This document shows, one piece after another, positions 6,848-13,954 of a DNA stretch of 14,598 bases. How positions within the stretch are numbered: the first letter of the stretch is position 1; every line of letters begins with the position of its first letter. Source of the DNA: DASRTE01 sp050743145 (GTDB taxonomy: Bacteria; Actinomycetota; Actinomycetes; Jiangellales; Jiangellaceae); assembly GCA_050743145.1 (NCBI GenBank), contig JBOGDU010000066.1, positions 1 to 14,598 on the forward strand. Reading direction: 5' to 3'. The notes beneath the pieces are model-generated. The model worked only from the letters and a program-made list of their open reading frames with translations. It ran no database searches and had not been told where the DNA came from. Both the position numbers and the translations under genes were made by a program.

Positions 6848-7531
6848 TCAGGGCGCGAAGGCGCAGAACTCGTTGCCCTCGGGATCGGCCAGTACGTGCC
6901 AGGAGATCTCGTCGTCGGGCTCGCGCAGAACCCGTGCGCCATATGTCAGCAGCGCGGGCAGGTCGGGTGCGACGACGTCCCAGTGGATCCGGTTCTTGGC
7001 CCTCTTCGGCTCCGGCACCGGAACGAAGCACAGGTAGTCGAACGGAAGCACGTCGCCGCCCTCGAGTGCCGCGTAGTGCTCCCTAGGTGACCGCTCGGGT
7101 GGTAGGCCCAACACCTCGCCCCACCACTCGGCCTGTGCGTACGCGTCCGCACAGTCGACGACCACTTCGTACAAGCGGCCTGGCAGGGAGGGCCGCCAGT
7201 CGCGGAGGAACGCGCAGAACTCGCCGCCCTCGACATCGGCCATGACCCACCACGTCCGGTCGCCACCAGGTGGGCGCACCACCGTGGCGCCCAGTTCCCG
7301 GAGGCCGTCGAGGTCGCCCACGTCGACGTCGAGATGCACCCGGTGCTTGACCGTCTTCGGCTCCGGGACCGGATCGACCCAGACCTGCTGGTCCGTACGC
7401 TCGCCATCGAGGCGCACGGAGCCGTCGCCGGCGTCGGCGGGTGTCATCCCGAGGACTGCCGCCCAGAAACCGGCCAGCCGGGCGTGGTCGCCCGCATCCA
7501 TGCACAACGCCTGCCAGGTTGCCAGTCTCAT
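6848..7531 (-). CDS. Tandem VOC/glyoxalase-like protein, 227 aa
   Basis: Two vicinal-oxygen-chelate-type domains are joined head to tail (about residues 5-110 and 118-227). The duplication is visible by eye: VPEPKTVKHRVHLDV (55-69) repeats as VPEPKRAKNRIHWDV (172-186), and WVMADVEGGEFCAF (95-108) repeats as WHVLADPEGNEFCAF (211-225). This is the Glyoxalase_6-like class common in actinobacteria, often annotated glyoxalase or bleomycin-resistance-like without proof. His/Glu metal candidates exist (His66, Glu104; His183, Glu221), but I cannot show a metal site. ATG 7531 follows TAGCCT by 6 nt with no ribosome site, suggesting a leaderless mRNA. It lies between dapE and dapD without an evident link to diaminopimelate synthesis. 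No substrate is assigned. Confidence 0.85.
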   Translation of the reverse strand: MRLATWQALCMDAGDHARLAGFWAAVLGMTPADAGDGSVRLDGERTDQQVWVDPVPEPKTVKHRVHLDVDVGDLDGLRELGATVVRPPGGDRTWWVMADVEGGEFCAFLRDWRPSLPGRLYEVVVDCADAYAQAEWWGEVLGLPPERSPREHYAALEGGDVLPFDYLCFVPVPEPKRAKNRIHWDVVAPDLPALLTYGARVLREPDDEISWHVLADPEGNEFCAFAP

Positions 7532-7537
7532 ATGGCA

Positions 7538-7543
7538 AGGCTA
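7538..7543 (-). promoter_or_regulatory. Leaderless-type -10 hexamer (TAGCCT) of the VOC gene
   Basis: TAGCCT (TANNNT) ends 6 nt before the ATG at 7531, and the spacer TGCCAT contains no Shine-Dalgarno sequence. This predicts a transcript starting at the start codon. No good -35 is seen. Confidence 0.55.
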
Positions 7544-7616
7544 CGAGCCGGCGACTCGTCTCCATCGCAGTGGACCGTGCGTGATTGCGGGTGTCGCGGA
7601 GATGTCCCGGTGCGGT

Positions 7617-7708
7617 GCCCACCTGGGCGCTCAGGGGATCCGGCTTGTTGCCTTTGCATTGCGCACACCCACGCAGCGCCAGTGCCACCACGTTGCACGA
7701 CTTGTCGT
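7617..7708. promoter_or_regulatory. Two short dyads in the 239-nt divergent VOC/dapD spacer, weak operator candidates
   Basis: This is the largest gene-free stretch (7532-7770). It holds two short dyads, GCCCACCTGGGC (7617-7628) and ACGACTTGTCGT (7697-7708), each with 5-bp arms around a 2-nt centre. The second lies about 50 nt before the dapD -10. Arms this short occur by chance in GC-rich DNA, so this is a low-confidence note. No riboswitch fold, tRNA or small ORF with a ribosome site was seen. Confidence 0.2.
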
Positions 7709-7757
7709 CGGACCACCCCGGCTGAGGTCCAGCCCGTACGACAGGGCCGGACTCTCC

Positions 7758-7763
7758 TAGTCT
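7758..7763 (+). promoter_or_regulatory. Leaderless-type -10 hexamer (TAGTCT) of dapD
   Basis: TAGTCT matches TANNNT and is followed by a 7-nt spacer (GTCTGTC) and the ATG at 7771. The lack of any Shine-Dalgarno sequence and the exact spacing predict a leaderless dapD transcript. Confidence 0.65.
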
Positions 7764-7770
7764 GTCTGTC

Positions 7771-8703
7771 ATGTCCGACGCTCACACGTCCCGCCACGCC
7801 TGGGGCATCGGCCTGGCCACGACCACGCCCGACGGGGCCGTGCTCGACGTGTGGTTCCCATCCCCGAAACTCGGCCGGGCCACGGATGCAGACGATGCCG
7901 ACCTGCGACCGCTCGCAGTCGACGACCCTGACCGCGGCGTGTCGCAGATGGTCGTCAGCACGGTGTCGAACCTCACCTCGGCGCCGGTCGATGCCGCGGA
8001 CGCCTATCTGCGCCTACACCTCCTCTCATACCGGCTGGTTCGGCCCCACGGCGTCGACCTCACGGGAATATTCGGGCTGCTGAGCACCGTGGTGTGGACC
8101 AACCACGGCCCATGTGCAGTCGACGACTTCGAGCAGACGCGGCTGAGACTCCGCCGGCGCGGCAGGGTCGAGGTGTTCGGGGTCGACAAGTTCCCTCGGA
8201 TGACCGACTACGTCGTGCCGTCCGACGTCCGGATCGCCGATGCCGACCGGGTGCGGCTCGGAGCACACCTGGCTCCGGGGACGGTGGTCATGCACGAGGG
8301 GTTCGTCAACTTCAACGCCGGGACGCTCGGTACCTCGATGATCGAGGGACGCGTGTCCGCCGGCGTCGTCGTCGGTGACGGATCCGATGTCGGCGGCGGG
8401 TCGTCGATCATGGGGACGCTCTCGGGAGGTGGTACCGAGGTGATCTCCGTCGGCGAGAACTGCCTGATCGGCGCCAACGCCGGCATCGGTATCTCACTCG
8501 GCGACGGCTGTGTGGTCGAGGCGGGGTGCTACGTCACCGCCGGCACGAAGGTGAGCCTGCCCGACAACAGCGTCGTCAAGGCGCGGGAGTTGTCCGGCCG
8601 CGACGGCCTGCTGTTCCGCCGCAACAGTCTCACCGGTGCGGTGGAGGCACTGGCCCGAGCGGGCGACTGGGGCGGCCTCAACGTCGCACTCCACACTTCC
8701 TGA
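7771..8703 (+). CDS. dapD: 2,3,4,5-tetrahydropyridine-2,6-dicarboxylate N-succinyltransferase
   Basis: The 310-residue enzyme transfers succinyl from succinyl-CoA to tetrahydrodipicolinate, opening the succinylase branch to diaminopimelate and lysine. It is the long actinobacterial DapD (M. tuberculosis Rv1201c type), with an N-terminal alpha/beta domain (1-140) and a left-handed beta-helix of hexapeptide repeats (about 150-280). The signature run MHEGFVNFNAGTLG (174-187), SMIEGRVSAGVVVGDGSDVG (189-208) and GTLSGGGTEVISVGENCLIG is nearly identical to Rv1201c; Glu192 corresponds to the catalytic glutamate. The C-terminal SVVKARELSGRDGLLFRRNS segment lines the CoA/trimer interface in homologues. 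Start ATG 7771 follows a -10 hexamer by 7 nt. The stop lies 3 nt from the stop of the convergent PP-loop gene. Confidence 0.97.
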   Translation: MSDAHTSRHAWGIGLATTTPDGAVLDVWFPSPKLGRATDADDADLRPLAVDDPDRGVSQMVVSTVSNLTSAPVDAADAYLRLHLLSYRLVRPHGVDLTGIFGLLSTVVWTNHGPCAVDDFEQTRLRLRRRGRVEVFGVDKFPRMTDYVVPSDVRIADADRVRLGAHLAPGTVVMHEGFVNFNAGTLGTSMIEGRVSAGVVVGDGSDVGGGSSIMGTLSGGGTEVISVGENCLIGANAGIGISLGDGCVVEAGCYVTAGTKVSLPDNSVVKARELSGRDGLLFRRNSLTGAVEALARAGDWGGLNVALHTS

Positions 8704-8706
8704 CGG

Positions 8707-10185
8707 TCAGCCGTCATGGCCTGCCGAGTCGCCGACAGCCAGCAGGTCGCCGACGTCCGCGAACGGCGCTCGCTCACCGTGGGCGAACTCCGCGACGCTG
8801 TTTCCGAGCAGGAGCACACCGGGCAGATCGTCCACGACCTCGGTGCAGCGGGCCGCCAGCCGCGCGACGGCGTGGGCCGCCGGCGGCCCGCTTGCTTCGA
8901 CGGCCGCCCGGTGGATGACGTCGACGGCAGGGAACGGGACCGTTCCGAATCCGGCCCGCAGAACTGCCAGATTCCGAACCGCGGTCACGCCGAGACTGCC
9001 CTGCAGCGGCGTCGGATCCGTCAGGTGCAGCGCATGACAGAAGGCCGCGAAGTGCGTGCGGGTGCCGACGACCGACGCCCAGCGGGCTCTGACGTTCGCA
9101 TCGGACCGGCTGCCCTCGACGTGCGCCACGAGCGACCGAACGTAGGATGACCGCCCGAGCAGCGCGTCGTAGTCGAAGGTCGGGTCGGCCCGGCCGAGGG
9201 AGAGACCGAAGACCGCGTACTCGAAGCACTTCTTGCAGTCGTGGCACCACCGTGCCGTGTCGGTGTCGGCGCGCATGCACATGACGATGCCGTCGAAGGC
9301 CTCGGGGTACCGGCGCAACAGAGTCTTGAACGACACGAACTCCGAGATCGCGTAGTGCGTCGTGCAGGGACGCACGTCGTGACCGAGTACACGCGCGTAG
9401 TAGTCGCCGAGCGCGGCCAGAGCTTCTGGCCGGTTCCGGCGGTTGCCCCACCGTCGGGCCTTTCCGGGTGCGTCGCGGACCCAGTAGCCGGCCGCCGTGT
9501 AGCTCACCGTCACGATCTCGCAGCCACGGTGCAGCAGCGCCGGCAGGCCACCGGCCAGGTAGAGGTTCACACCGGGACGGGCGAGCTTGGCCGGAGCGAG
9601 GTTTGCCATGAAGTCCGTGACCATGAGCTGCACATCGGCGCCTCGGGAGCGCGGGGGTGCCAGCAGCAGCGTCCTACTGCGCTTCGCGGCCAGGCGCTTC
9701 GCGCGTCGGCGCATGCTGAACGAATGGACCGCGTGAAGCAGGAGAACCTGGTCGCGGCCATAGGTCTCGGCCATGGCCTCGTAGGCCAGAGTCGAATCCT
9801 TGCCGGCACCGAAGGTCACCGCGACCGGCCTCGGCGCCGGCATCTCGGCCGGCCCTGCGGTCCACGGTCGGTAGCCCGTCCGGTAGGTCGACGGCCCCAC
9901 CGTGACGTTCCCGATGTCGTGGTAGGCGAGCCACCACCGGACCACGACCTCCGGCAACGGCTGAGGGAGCCGGACTTCGACCTGGTCGCCCATGGCCGCC
10001 CACACCGGCAGCTGGAGCGAGAGCATGATCTCGAGAAGCAGTTCGGGAGCGGCGTGGCGCAGCGGAACGCCGGGGTAGCCGATCGACCAGCGGTTACGGT
10101 GCTGCAGCCGGTTCGGGACCTGCTGATCCCAGCCGAACCGGACCTCCGCGCCGCGCACCCGAGGGGGCCAGACGGTCACGATCAT
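8707..10185 (-). CDS. PP-loop ATP-pyrophosphatase-like protein with CxxCxxC motif, MurL-like architecture, function unknown
   Basis: The 492-residue protein starts at ATG 10185 with GGGGAGG 8 nt upstream; the open frame to 10470 is shadow. Residues 121-132 form a PP-loop, VAVTFGAGKDST, the signature of enzymes that adenylate a substrate and release AMP and PPi. Further marks are a helix-rich stretch NLYLAGGLPALLHRG (207-221), VSYTAAG (227-233), THYAISEFVSF (276-286), a conserved-looking VMCMRA (301-306), and WCHDCKKCFEYAVFG (313-327), where Cys314, Cys317 and Cys320 could bind zinc. From memory this order (N-terminal LSYYK-like region, PP-loop, SE motif, SCNRA-like, WCGxCxKC) matches MurL, the ATP-dependent UDP-MurNAc-L-Ala-L-Glu epimerase. 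No MurD2 partner is visible, and residues 360-492 are not recognised. QueC- or TilS-like enzymes are less likely. Dap and wall genes around it support a wall role, by inference. Confidence 0.6.
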   Translation of the reverse strand: MIVTVWPPRVRGAEVRFGWDQQVPNRLQHRNRWSIGYPGVPLRHAAPELLLEIMLSLQLPVWAAMGDQVEVRLPQPLPEVVVRWWLAYHDIGNVTVGPSTYRTGYRPWTAGPAEMPAPRPVAVTFGAGKDSTLAYEAMAETYGRDQVLLLHAVHSFSMRRRAKRLAAKRSRTLLLAPPRSRGADVQLMVTDFMANLAPAKLARPGVNLYLAGGLPALLHRGCEIVTVSYTAAGYWVRDAPGKARRWGNRRNRPEALAALGDYYARVLGHDVRPCTTHYAISEFVSFKTLLRRYPEAFDGIVMCMRADTDTARWCHDCKKCFEYAVFGLSLGRADPTFDYDALLGRSSYVRSLVAHVEGSRSDANVRARWASVVGTRTHFAAFCHALHLTDPTPLQGSLGVTAVRNLAVLRAGFGTVPFPAVDVIHRAAVEASGPPAAHAVARLAARCTEVVDDLPGVLLLGNSVAEFAHGERAPFADVGDLLAVGDSAGHDG

Positions 10186-10342
10186 CCGGCCTGCCTCCCC
10201 TCGGCTGGTGCGGCGGTGGTCCCACGAGGTGGGCCGTCTCCCCGAGATTGTGACAGGACGGTGTGAGAGCGCGATGAGAGCACGACGGCGGACGGTGGTC
10301 CCCGGGAACGCCGCGGCCGTCGCCGCACGTTTCCACGGCACG

Positions 10343-11320
10343 ATGACCCGCCGGTCCCGCGCGCTGATCGCCGTTCTCGTCCTCGCCCTGGTCGGCGCGG
10401 GCGGAGCGGCGCTCCTGATGTGGTGGACCGACGGGTCCGTGGGACCGGTGGTCGTGCGCGAAGCCTGCACGGCAGAGGTCGACGGTCAGCGAACGACCGT
10501 CAGCCCCGAGCAGGCGGCCCATGCCGCGACGATCGCAGCGGTGGCCGAGGAGCGTGGACTGCCGGCGCGGGCCGTGACCATTGCGCTGGCCACGGCGTAC
10601 CAGGAGTCCGACCTGCGCAACCTCGACCACGGCGACCGAGACTCGCTCGGGCTGTTCCAGCAGCGACCGTCCCAGGGCTGGGGCACGCCCGAGCAGATCC
10701 GGGACCCGGCCTACGCAGTGGGCAGGTTCTACGACGCGCTGGTGCAGATTCCGGACTACCGCGGCCTGGAGATCACCGTCGCCGCCCAGCAGGTCCAACG
10801 CAGCGCCTACCCCGACGCGTACGCCGACCACGAGGCCGACGCCCGGGTGCTCGCCTCGGCGTTCTCGGGCAATTCACCGGCGGCGCTGAGCTGCTCGTTT
10901 CGGGCCGCGACCTACGCGCAGCAGGTCGAGGAGCCCGACGGCCTGACGGCCCGGGCGCGCACCGTCCGCGAAGAGCTCACCACGACCTTCGCCGGCCTCG
11001 AAGTGGGCGGGTACCGGGCCGGAGGCATCGACTCGGGTCACATCACCGGTTCCGCGCACTACGACGGCCGAGCGCTCGACGTCTTCTTCCGCCCGCACGA
11101 CGATCCCGAGATCAACCGCTCGGGCTGGGTCGTCGCACACTGGCTGGTCGCGAACGCCGACCGGCTCGGCATAGCCACCGTCATCTACGACGCCCAGATC
11201 TGGACGGCCCGGCGGTCCGGGCTGGGCTGGCGGCCCTACTCGCACCCGTCCGGAAACACCGCCGACCCCACGTTGCAGCATCTCGACCACGTCCACATCG
11301 ACGTCGTCCGCGGCGGCTGA
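10343..11320 (+). CDS. Membrane-anchored or secreted two-domain putative peptidoglycan hydrolase
   Basis: ATG 10343 gives 325 residues beginning MTRRSR and a hydrophobic helix (about 7-27), an uncleaved signal anchor or Sec signal. ATG 10274 is an alternative that would add 23 basic residues. Domain 1 (about 50-190) resembles a lytic-transglycosylase fold: IALATAYQESDLRNLDHGDRD with candidate catalytic Glu88, then SLGLFQQRPSQGWGTPEQI and DPAYAVGRFYDAL. Two cysteines (42 and 184) bracket it and may form a disulfide. Domain 2 (about 205-325) resembles the ARB_07466-like/VanY-type C-terminal domain: SAHYDGRALDVFF (His239, Asp246) and LDHVH (His316, His318), a possible zinc site for a D,D- or L,D-peptidase. 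The gene is divergent from the PP-loop gene and ends 34 nt from the dapC stop. Wall remodelling is inferred; the substrate is unknown. Confidence 0.72.
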   Translation: MTRRSRALIAVLVLALVGAGGAALLMWWTDGSVGPVVVREACTAEVDGQRTTVSPEQAAHAATIAAVAEERGLPARAVTIALATAYQESDLRNLDHGDRDSLGLFQQRPSQGWGTPEQIRDPAYAVGRFYDALVQIPDYRGLEITVAAQQVQRSAYPDAYADHEADARVLASAFSGNSPAALSCSFRAATYAQQVEEPDGLTARARTVREELTTTFAGLEVGGYRAGGIDSGHITGSAHYDGRALDVFFRPHDDPEINRSGWVVAHWLVANADRLGIATVIYDAQIWTARRSGLGWRPYSHPSGNTADPTLQHLDHVHIDVVRGG

Positions 11321-11354
11321 CCTTCCTGGAGGCGGCGCGCACGTCCTGCGGCTA

Positions 11355-12452
11355 TCACGAGGTCGCGGCCGCGCGCAGGCGCTCCGCTCCGGCGGCGACC
11401 CGCTCGTCGGTGGCCGTCAAGGCCACGCGGACGTGCTGCTCGCCGCCACGGCCGTAGAAGTCGCCCGGCGCCACCAGGATCCCCCGCCCCGCGAACCAGC
11501 TCACGGTGTCCCAGCACGGCTCGCCCCTCGTAGCCCAGAGGTAGAGGCCGCCCTCGGAGTGGTCGATGACGAAACCCGTGCTCTCCAGCGCGTCGCGCAG
11601 CACCTCCCGGCGCGCCGCATAGCGCGCCCGCTGCTCGTCGGCGTGCGCGTCGTCGCCGAGCGCCGCCACGAGTGCATCCTGCACCGGCGACGGCACCATC
11701 ATGCCCGCGTGCCGGCGCACCTCGAGAAGGCGACGGACCAGTGTGACGTCCCCGGCTACGAAGCCGGCGCGGTACCCCGCCATCGTCGAGCGTTTCGACA
11801 TCGAGTGGACGGCCAGGACGCCGTCGAGCGACCCGCCGTTGACGTCGGGGTCGAGGACCGAGTACGGCCGTGCCTCCCAGCCGAACTCGAGATAACACTC
11901 GTCGGACGCGACGACTGCGCCACGCTCGCGGGCCCAGGCGACGATCTTGGCCAGGTGTGCGACCGGCAACACGCGGCCGTGCGGGTTCGCCGGCGAGTTG
12001 ACCCAGATCATCGCGACCCGTCGCGGCCCCAGCTCGGTGAGCGAGTCCGACCCGACCGGTTCCGCTCCCGCCAGTCGCGCACCGACGTCGTAGGTCGGAT
12101 AGGCCAGCCGGGGATGGACGACGGCGGCACCCTTACCCATGCCGAGCATGGTCGGCAGCCAGGCGACGAACTCCTTGGAACCGATCGTCGGCAGAACGCC
12201 GTCGGGGTCCACGGTGTCGATATCCCACCGCCGGGCGAACCACGCGGCCACGGCATCCCGCAACGCCGGCGTGCCGTACGTGGCCGGGTAGCCCGGAGCG
12301 TCCGAGCCCGCCGCCAGCGCGTCACGGACAACGCGCGGGGTCGGATCGACCGGGGTACCGACGGACAGGTCGACCAGTGCGCCCGGGTGGGCAGCAGCCT
12401 TTCGCTGGTACGGGACCAACCGGTCCCACGGGAAGTCGGGAAGGGTGCGCAC
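11355..12452 (-). CDS. dapC: Succinyldiaminopimelate transaminase
   Basis: The 365-residue fold-type I PLP aminotransferase converts N-succinyl-2-amino-6-ketopimelate to N-succinyl-LL-diaminopimelate using glutamate, between DapD and DapE. The N-terminus RTLPDFPWDRLVPYQ and DLSVGTPVDPTP (28-39) are typical of actinobacterial DapC (Rv1178 type). PLP residues are Asn156 in NSPANPHG, Asp184 and Tyr187 in SDECYLEFG, the Schiff-base Lys220 in HSMSKRSTMAGYR, and Arg228. GTG 12452 gives the family N-terminus but has no ribosome site. A CTG at 12470 would overlap the ferredoxin stop by 4 nt (CTGA) and add six residues, so coupled translation is likely either way. It lies directly downstream of the ferredoxin gene, as in mycobacteria (Rv1177-Rv1178). 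Confidence 0.95.
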   Translation of the reverse strand: MRTLPDFPWDRLVPYQRKAAAHPGALVDLSVGTPVDPTPRVVRDALAAGSDAPGYPATYGTPALRDAVAAWFARRWDIDTVDPDGVLPTIGSKEFVAWLPTMLGMGKGAAVVHPRLAYPTYDVGARLAGAEPVGSDSLTELGPRRVAMIWVNSPANPHGRVLPVAHLAKIVAWARERGAVVASDECYLEFGWEARPYSVLDPDVNGGSLDGVLAVHSMSKRSTMAGYRAGFVAGDVTLVRRLLEVRRHAGMMVPSPVQDALVAALGDDAHADEQRARYAARREVLRDALESTGFVIDHSEGGLYLWATRGEPCWDTVSWFAGRGILVAPGDFYGRGGEQHVRVALTATDERVAAGAERLRAAATS

Positions 12453-12466
12453 CGCCGGCGGGGACG

Positions 12467-12796
12467 TCAGTGCGCGCCGACCTCCTGCGGCGGTAGCGCC
12501 GCTATCAGCGAGTGGTCCTTGTCGATGACACCCAGCTTGGACGCGCCACCCGGGGAGCCGAGGTCGTCGAAGAACTCGGCGTTGGCCTGGGTGTAGTCCT
12601 TCCACTGCTCGGGGACGTCGTCCTCATAGAAGATCGCTTCGACCGGGCACACCGGTTCACAGGCACCACAGTCGACGCACTCGTCCGGGTGGATATAGAG
12701 CATTCGTTCGCCCTCATAGATGCAGTCGACCGGACACTCCTCGACACAGGCGAGATCCTTCAGATCGACGCACGGCTGCGCGATGGTGTAGGTCAC
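12467..12796 (-). CDS. fdxA: Seven-iron ferredoxin ([3Fe-4S][4Fe-4S])
   Basis: The 109-residue electron carrier starts at GTG 12796 with AGGAGG 8 nt upstream. It has the full cysteine pattern of the Mycobacterium smegmatis/Azotobacter 7Fe type: Cys9-x7-Cys17-x3-Cys21-x3-Cys25, then Cys40-x2-Cys43-x2-Cys46-x3-Cys50-Pro. Cys9, Cys17 and Cys50 would hold the 3Fe cluster, and Cys21, Cys40, Cys43 and Cys46 the 4Fe cluster. The acidic C-terminal region (DDVPEQWKDY, then NAEFFDDLG) is characteristic of the family. Such ferredoxins often feed cytochromes P450 or other oxidoreductases; no redox partner is in the window. The stop lies 15 nt before the dapC GTG, and the pair is very probably one transcript. 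The symbol could equally be fdxC by mycobacterial naming. Confidence 0.95.
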   Translation of the reverse strand: MTYTIAQPCVDLKDLACVEECPVDCIYEGERMLYIHPDECVDCGACEPVCPVEAIFYEDDVPEQWKDYTQANAEFFDDLGSPGGASKLGVIDKDHSLIAALPPQEVGAH

Positions 12797-12847
12797 GAGA
12801 ACGTCCTCCTGTCGACGCCAGGCACGGGGCGGGCCGGCGCCCTTCCT

Positions 12848-12878
12848 AGTATCGCCCTGCACGCTTCGGCGTGTGCAA
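12848..12878 (-). promoter_or_regulatory. Possible promoter of the fdxA-dapC unit
   Basis: On the minus strand, TTGCAC (12878-12873) and GATACT (12853-12848) are separated by 19 nt, an imperfect -35/-10 pair with a slightly long spacer. The predicted start near 12841 leaves a 5' leader of about 45 nt containing the fdxA ribosome site. A short stem CACGC-TTCG-GCGTG (12860-12873) lies between the two elements. Confidence 0.35.
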
Positions 12879-12943
12879 CCGAGGCCAGCCTATGCGCTAA
12901 TGGCGCTGAGGTAGAGCGGTGCCCACACCCCGGAAGGACGCCG

Positions 12944-13942
12944 ATGGCTGAGCGGGCAACGCCGCGCTCCGGCGCCTGGGTGGACCGGATCCGCGCCGAC
13001 CACGTCGGGCGGAGGGTGGTTGTGCGCTACCACCTGCCGGACGGCGACATGGCCACTGACGTCCTGGGCCGGCTGCTCGGACGGGACGCGGGCACGCTGC
13101 GGATCCGGCGCGGTGACGGTTCGGTCATCGACGTTCCGCTCGCAGACGTGGTCGCGGCCAAGCCCGTGCCGGAGCGCGCCGTCGTCCGCCGCGACGTGCG
13201 CGCTCTCGAGGAGGCCGCGGCCAAAGGCTGGCGCGCCCTCGAGACCACACAACTCGGCGGCTGGCTGCTGCGCGCCGCGGGTGGCTTCACGCGGCGGGCG
13301 AACTCGTGCCTGCCGTTGGCTGCTCCCGGGATGCCCGTACCCGCCGCCGTCGCGGAGGTCGCACGCTGGTACGGCGCCCGGACGATGATCCCCTCGTTCC
13401 AGGTGGTCATACCGCTCGGCGAGGCCGTCGACGCTCACCTCGACGAGCTCGGCTGGGCGGGGCATTCTGAGGACGTCCTCGTCCTGACCTCGGCGCTGGG
13501 ACCGGTTGGCGACGCGCTGCGACCGAACCTCGCCTCCGTCAGGGTGACCGCCGAGCCGGACGACGCATGGCTGGCGGCCTATCACTACCGTGGCGACGCG
13601 TTGCCGGCGCATGCCCGCCATGTGCTCGTCCACGCCGACACTGTGGGCTTCGCCGGGGTCGACGAAGGAGGTCGGCGGGTCGCGATCGCCCGCGGTGCCG
13701 TCAGCGACGCGCCGGACGGGCGGCGGTGGGTCGGCATCACGGCGGTCGAGGTGGACCCGACGGCCCGCCGCCGTGGCCTGGGTACCCACGTCGTCGCCGG
13801 CGTGGCGCGTTGGGCCGAGACCCACGGCGCCACCGACGTGTACCTGCAAGTCTCCGCGGACAACGCGCCCGCCCTAGCGACCTATCAGGGACTCGGCTTC
13901 ATCGAGCACCACCGCTACCACTACCGCACGCCATCCTCATGA
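12944..13942 (+). CDS. GNAT-family N-acetyltransferase, Rv0428c-like with N-terminal SH3-like domain
   Basis: ATG 12944 has GGAAGGA 5 nt upstream and gives 332 residues; the long open frame to 12512 is shadow of the fdxA gene. Residues 10-75 form a small beta-rich SH3-like domain (RVVVRYHLPDGDMATDVLGRL, TLRIRRGDGSVIDVPL). Residues about 85-185 are a degenerate first acetyltransferase half (KGWRALETTQLGGWLLRAAGGFTRRANS). The C-terminal half (about 198-332) carries the acetyl-CoA motif ITAVEVDPTARRRGLGTHVV, with RRRGLG at 275-280, and the closing VYLQVSADNAPALATYQGLGF. This architecture resembles M. tuberculosis Rv0428c, called a GNAT with no certain substrate. It is divergent from fdxA and convergent with the VanW-family gene across 12 nt. 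Family is confident; acceptor is unknown. Confidence 0.88.
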   Translation: MAERATPRSGAWVDRIRADHVGRRVVVRYHLPDGDMATDVLGRLLGRDAGTLRIRRGDGSVIDVPLADVVAAKPVPERAVVRRDVRALEEAAAKGWRALETTQLGGWLLRAAGGFTRRANSCLPLAAPGMPVPAAVAEVARWYGARTMIPSFQVVIPLGEAVDAHLDELGWAGHSEDVLVLTSALGPVGDALRPNLASVRVTAEPDDAWLAAYHYRGDALPAHARHVLVHADTVGFAGVDEGGRRVAIARGAVSDAPDGRRWVGITAVEVDPTARRRGLGTHVVAGVARWAETHGATDVYLQVSADNAPALATYQGLGFIEHHRYHYRTPSS

Positions 13943-13954
13943 TCACGAAACCAC

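Noticed and set aside
7532..7770. Riboswitch or tRNA in the dapD upstream region (a lysine riboswitch would be attractive)
   Set aside because: No conserved lysine-riboswitch core or cloverleaf could be seen, and dapD appears leaderless, leaving no 5' leader for one.
8707..10185. QueC (7-cyano-7-deazaguanine synthase) for the PP-loop protein
   Set aside because: QueC is about 220 aa with an SGGxDS loop and a four-Cys zinc site; this is 492 aa with GAGKDS and a three-Cys WCxxCxKC motif, and no queuosine genes are nearby.
10186..10470. Extra 95 codons at the start of the PP-loop protein
   Set aside because: They are antisense to the beginning of the divergent hydrolase gene and low-complexity; ATG 10185 has a strong ribosome site.
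12512..12943. 144-codon N-terminal extension of the GNAT protein
   Set aside because: It is antisense to fdxA and crosses the divergent promoter; ATG 12944 has a good ribosome site.
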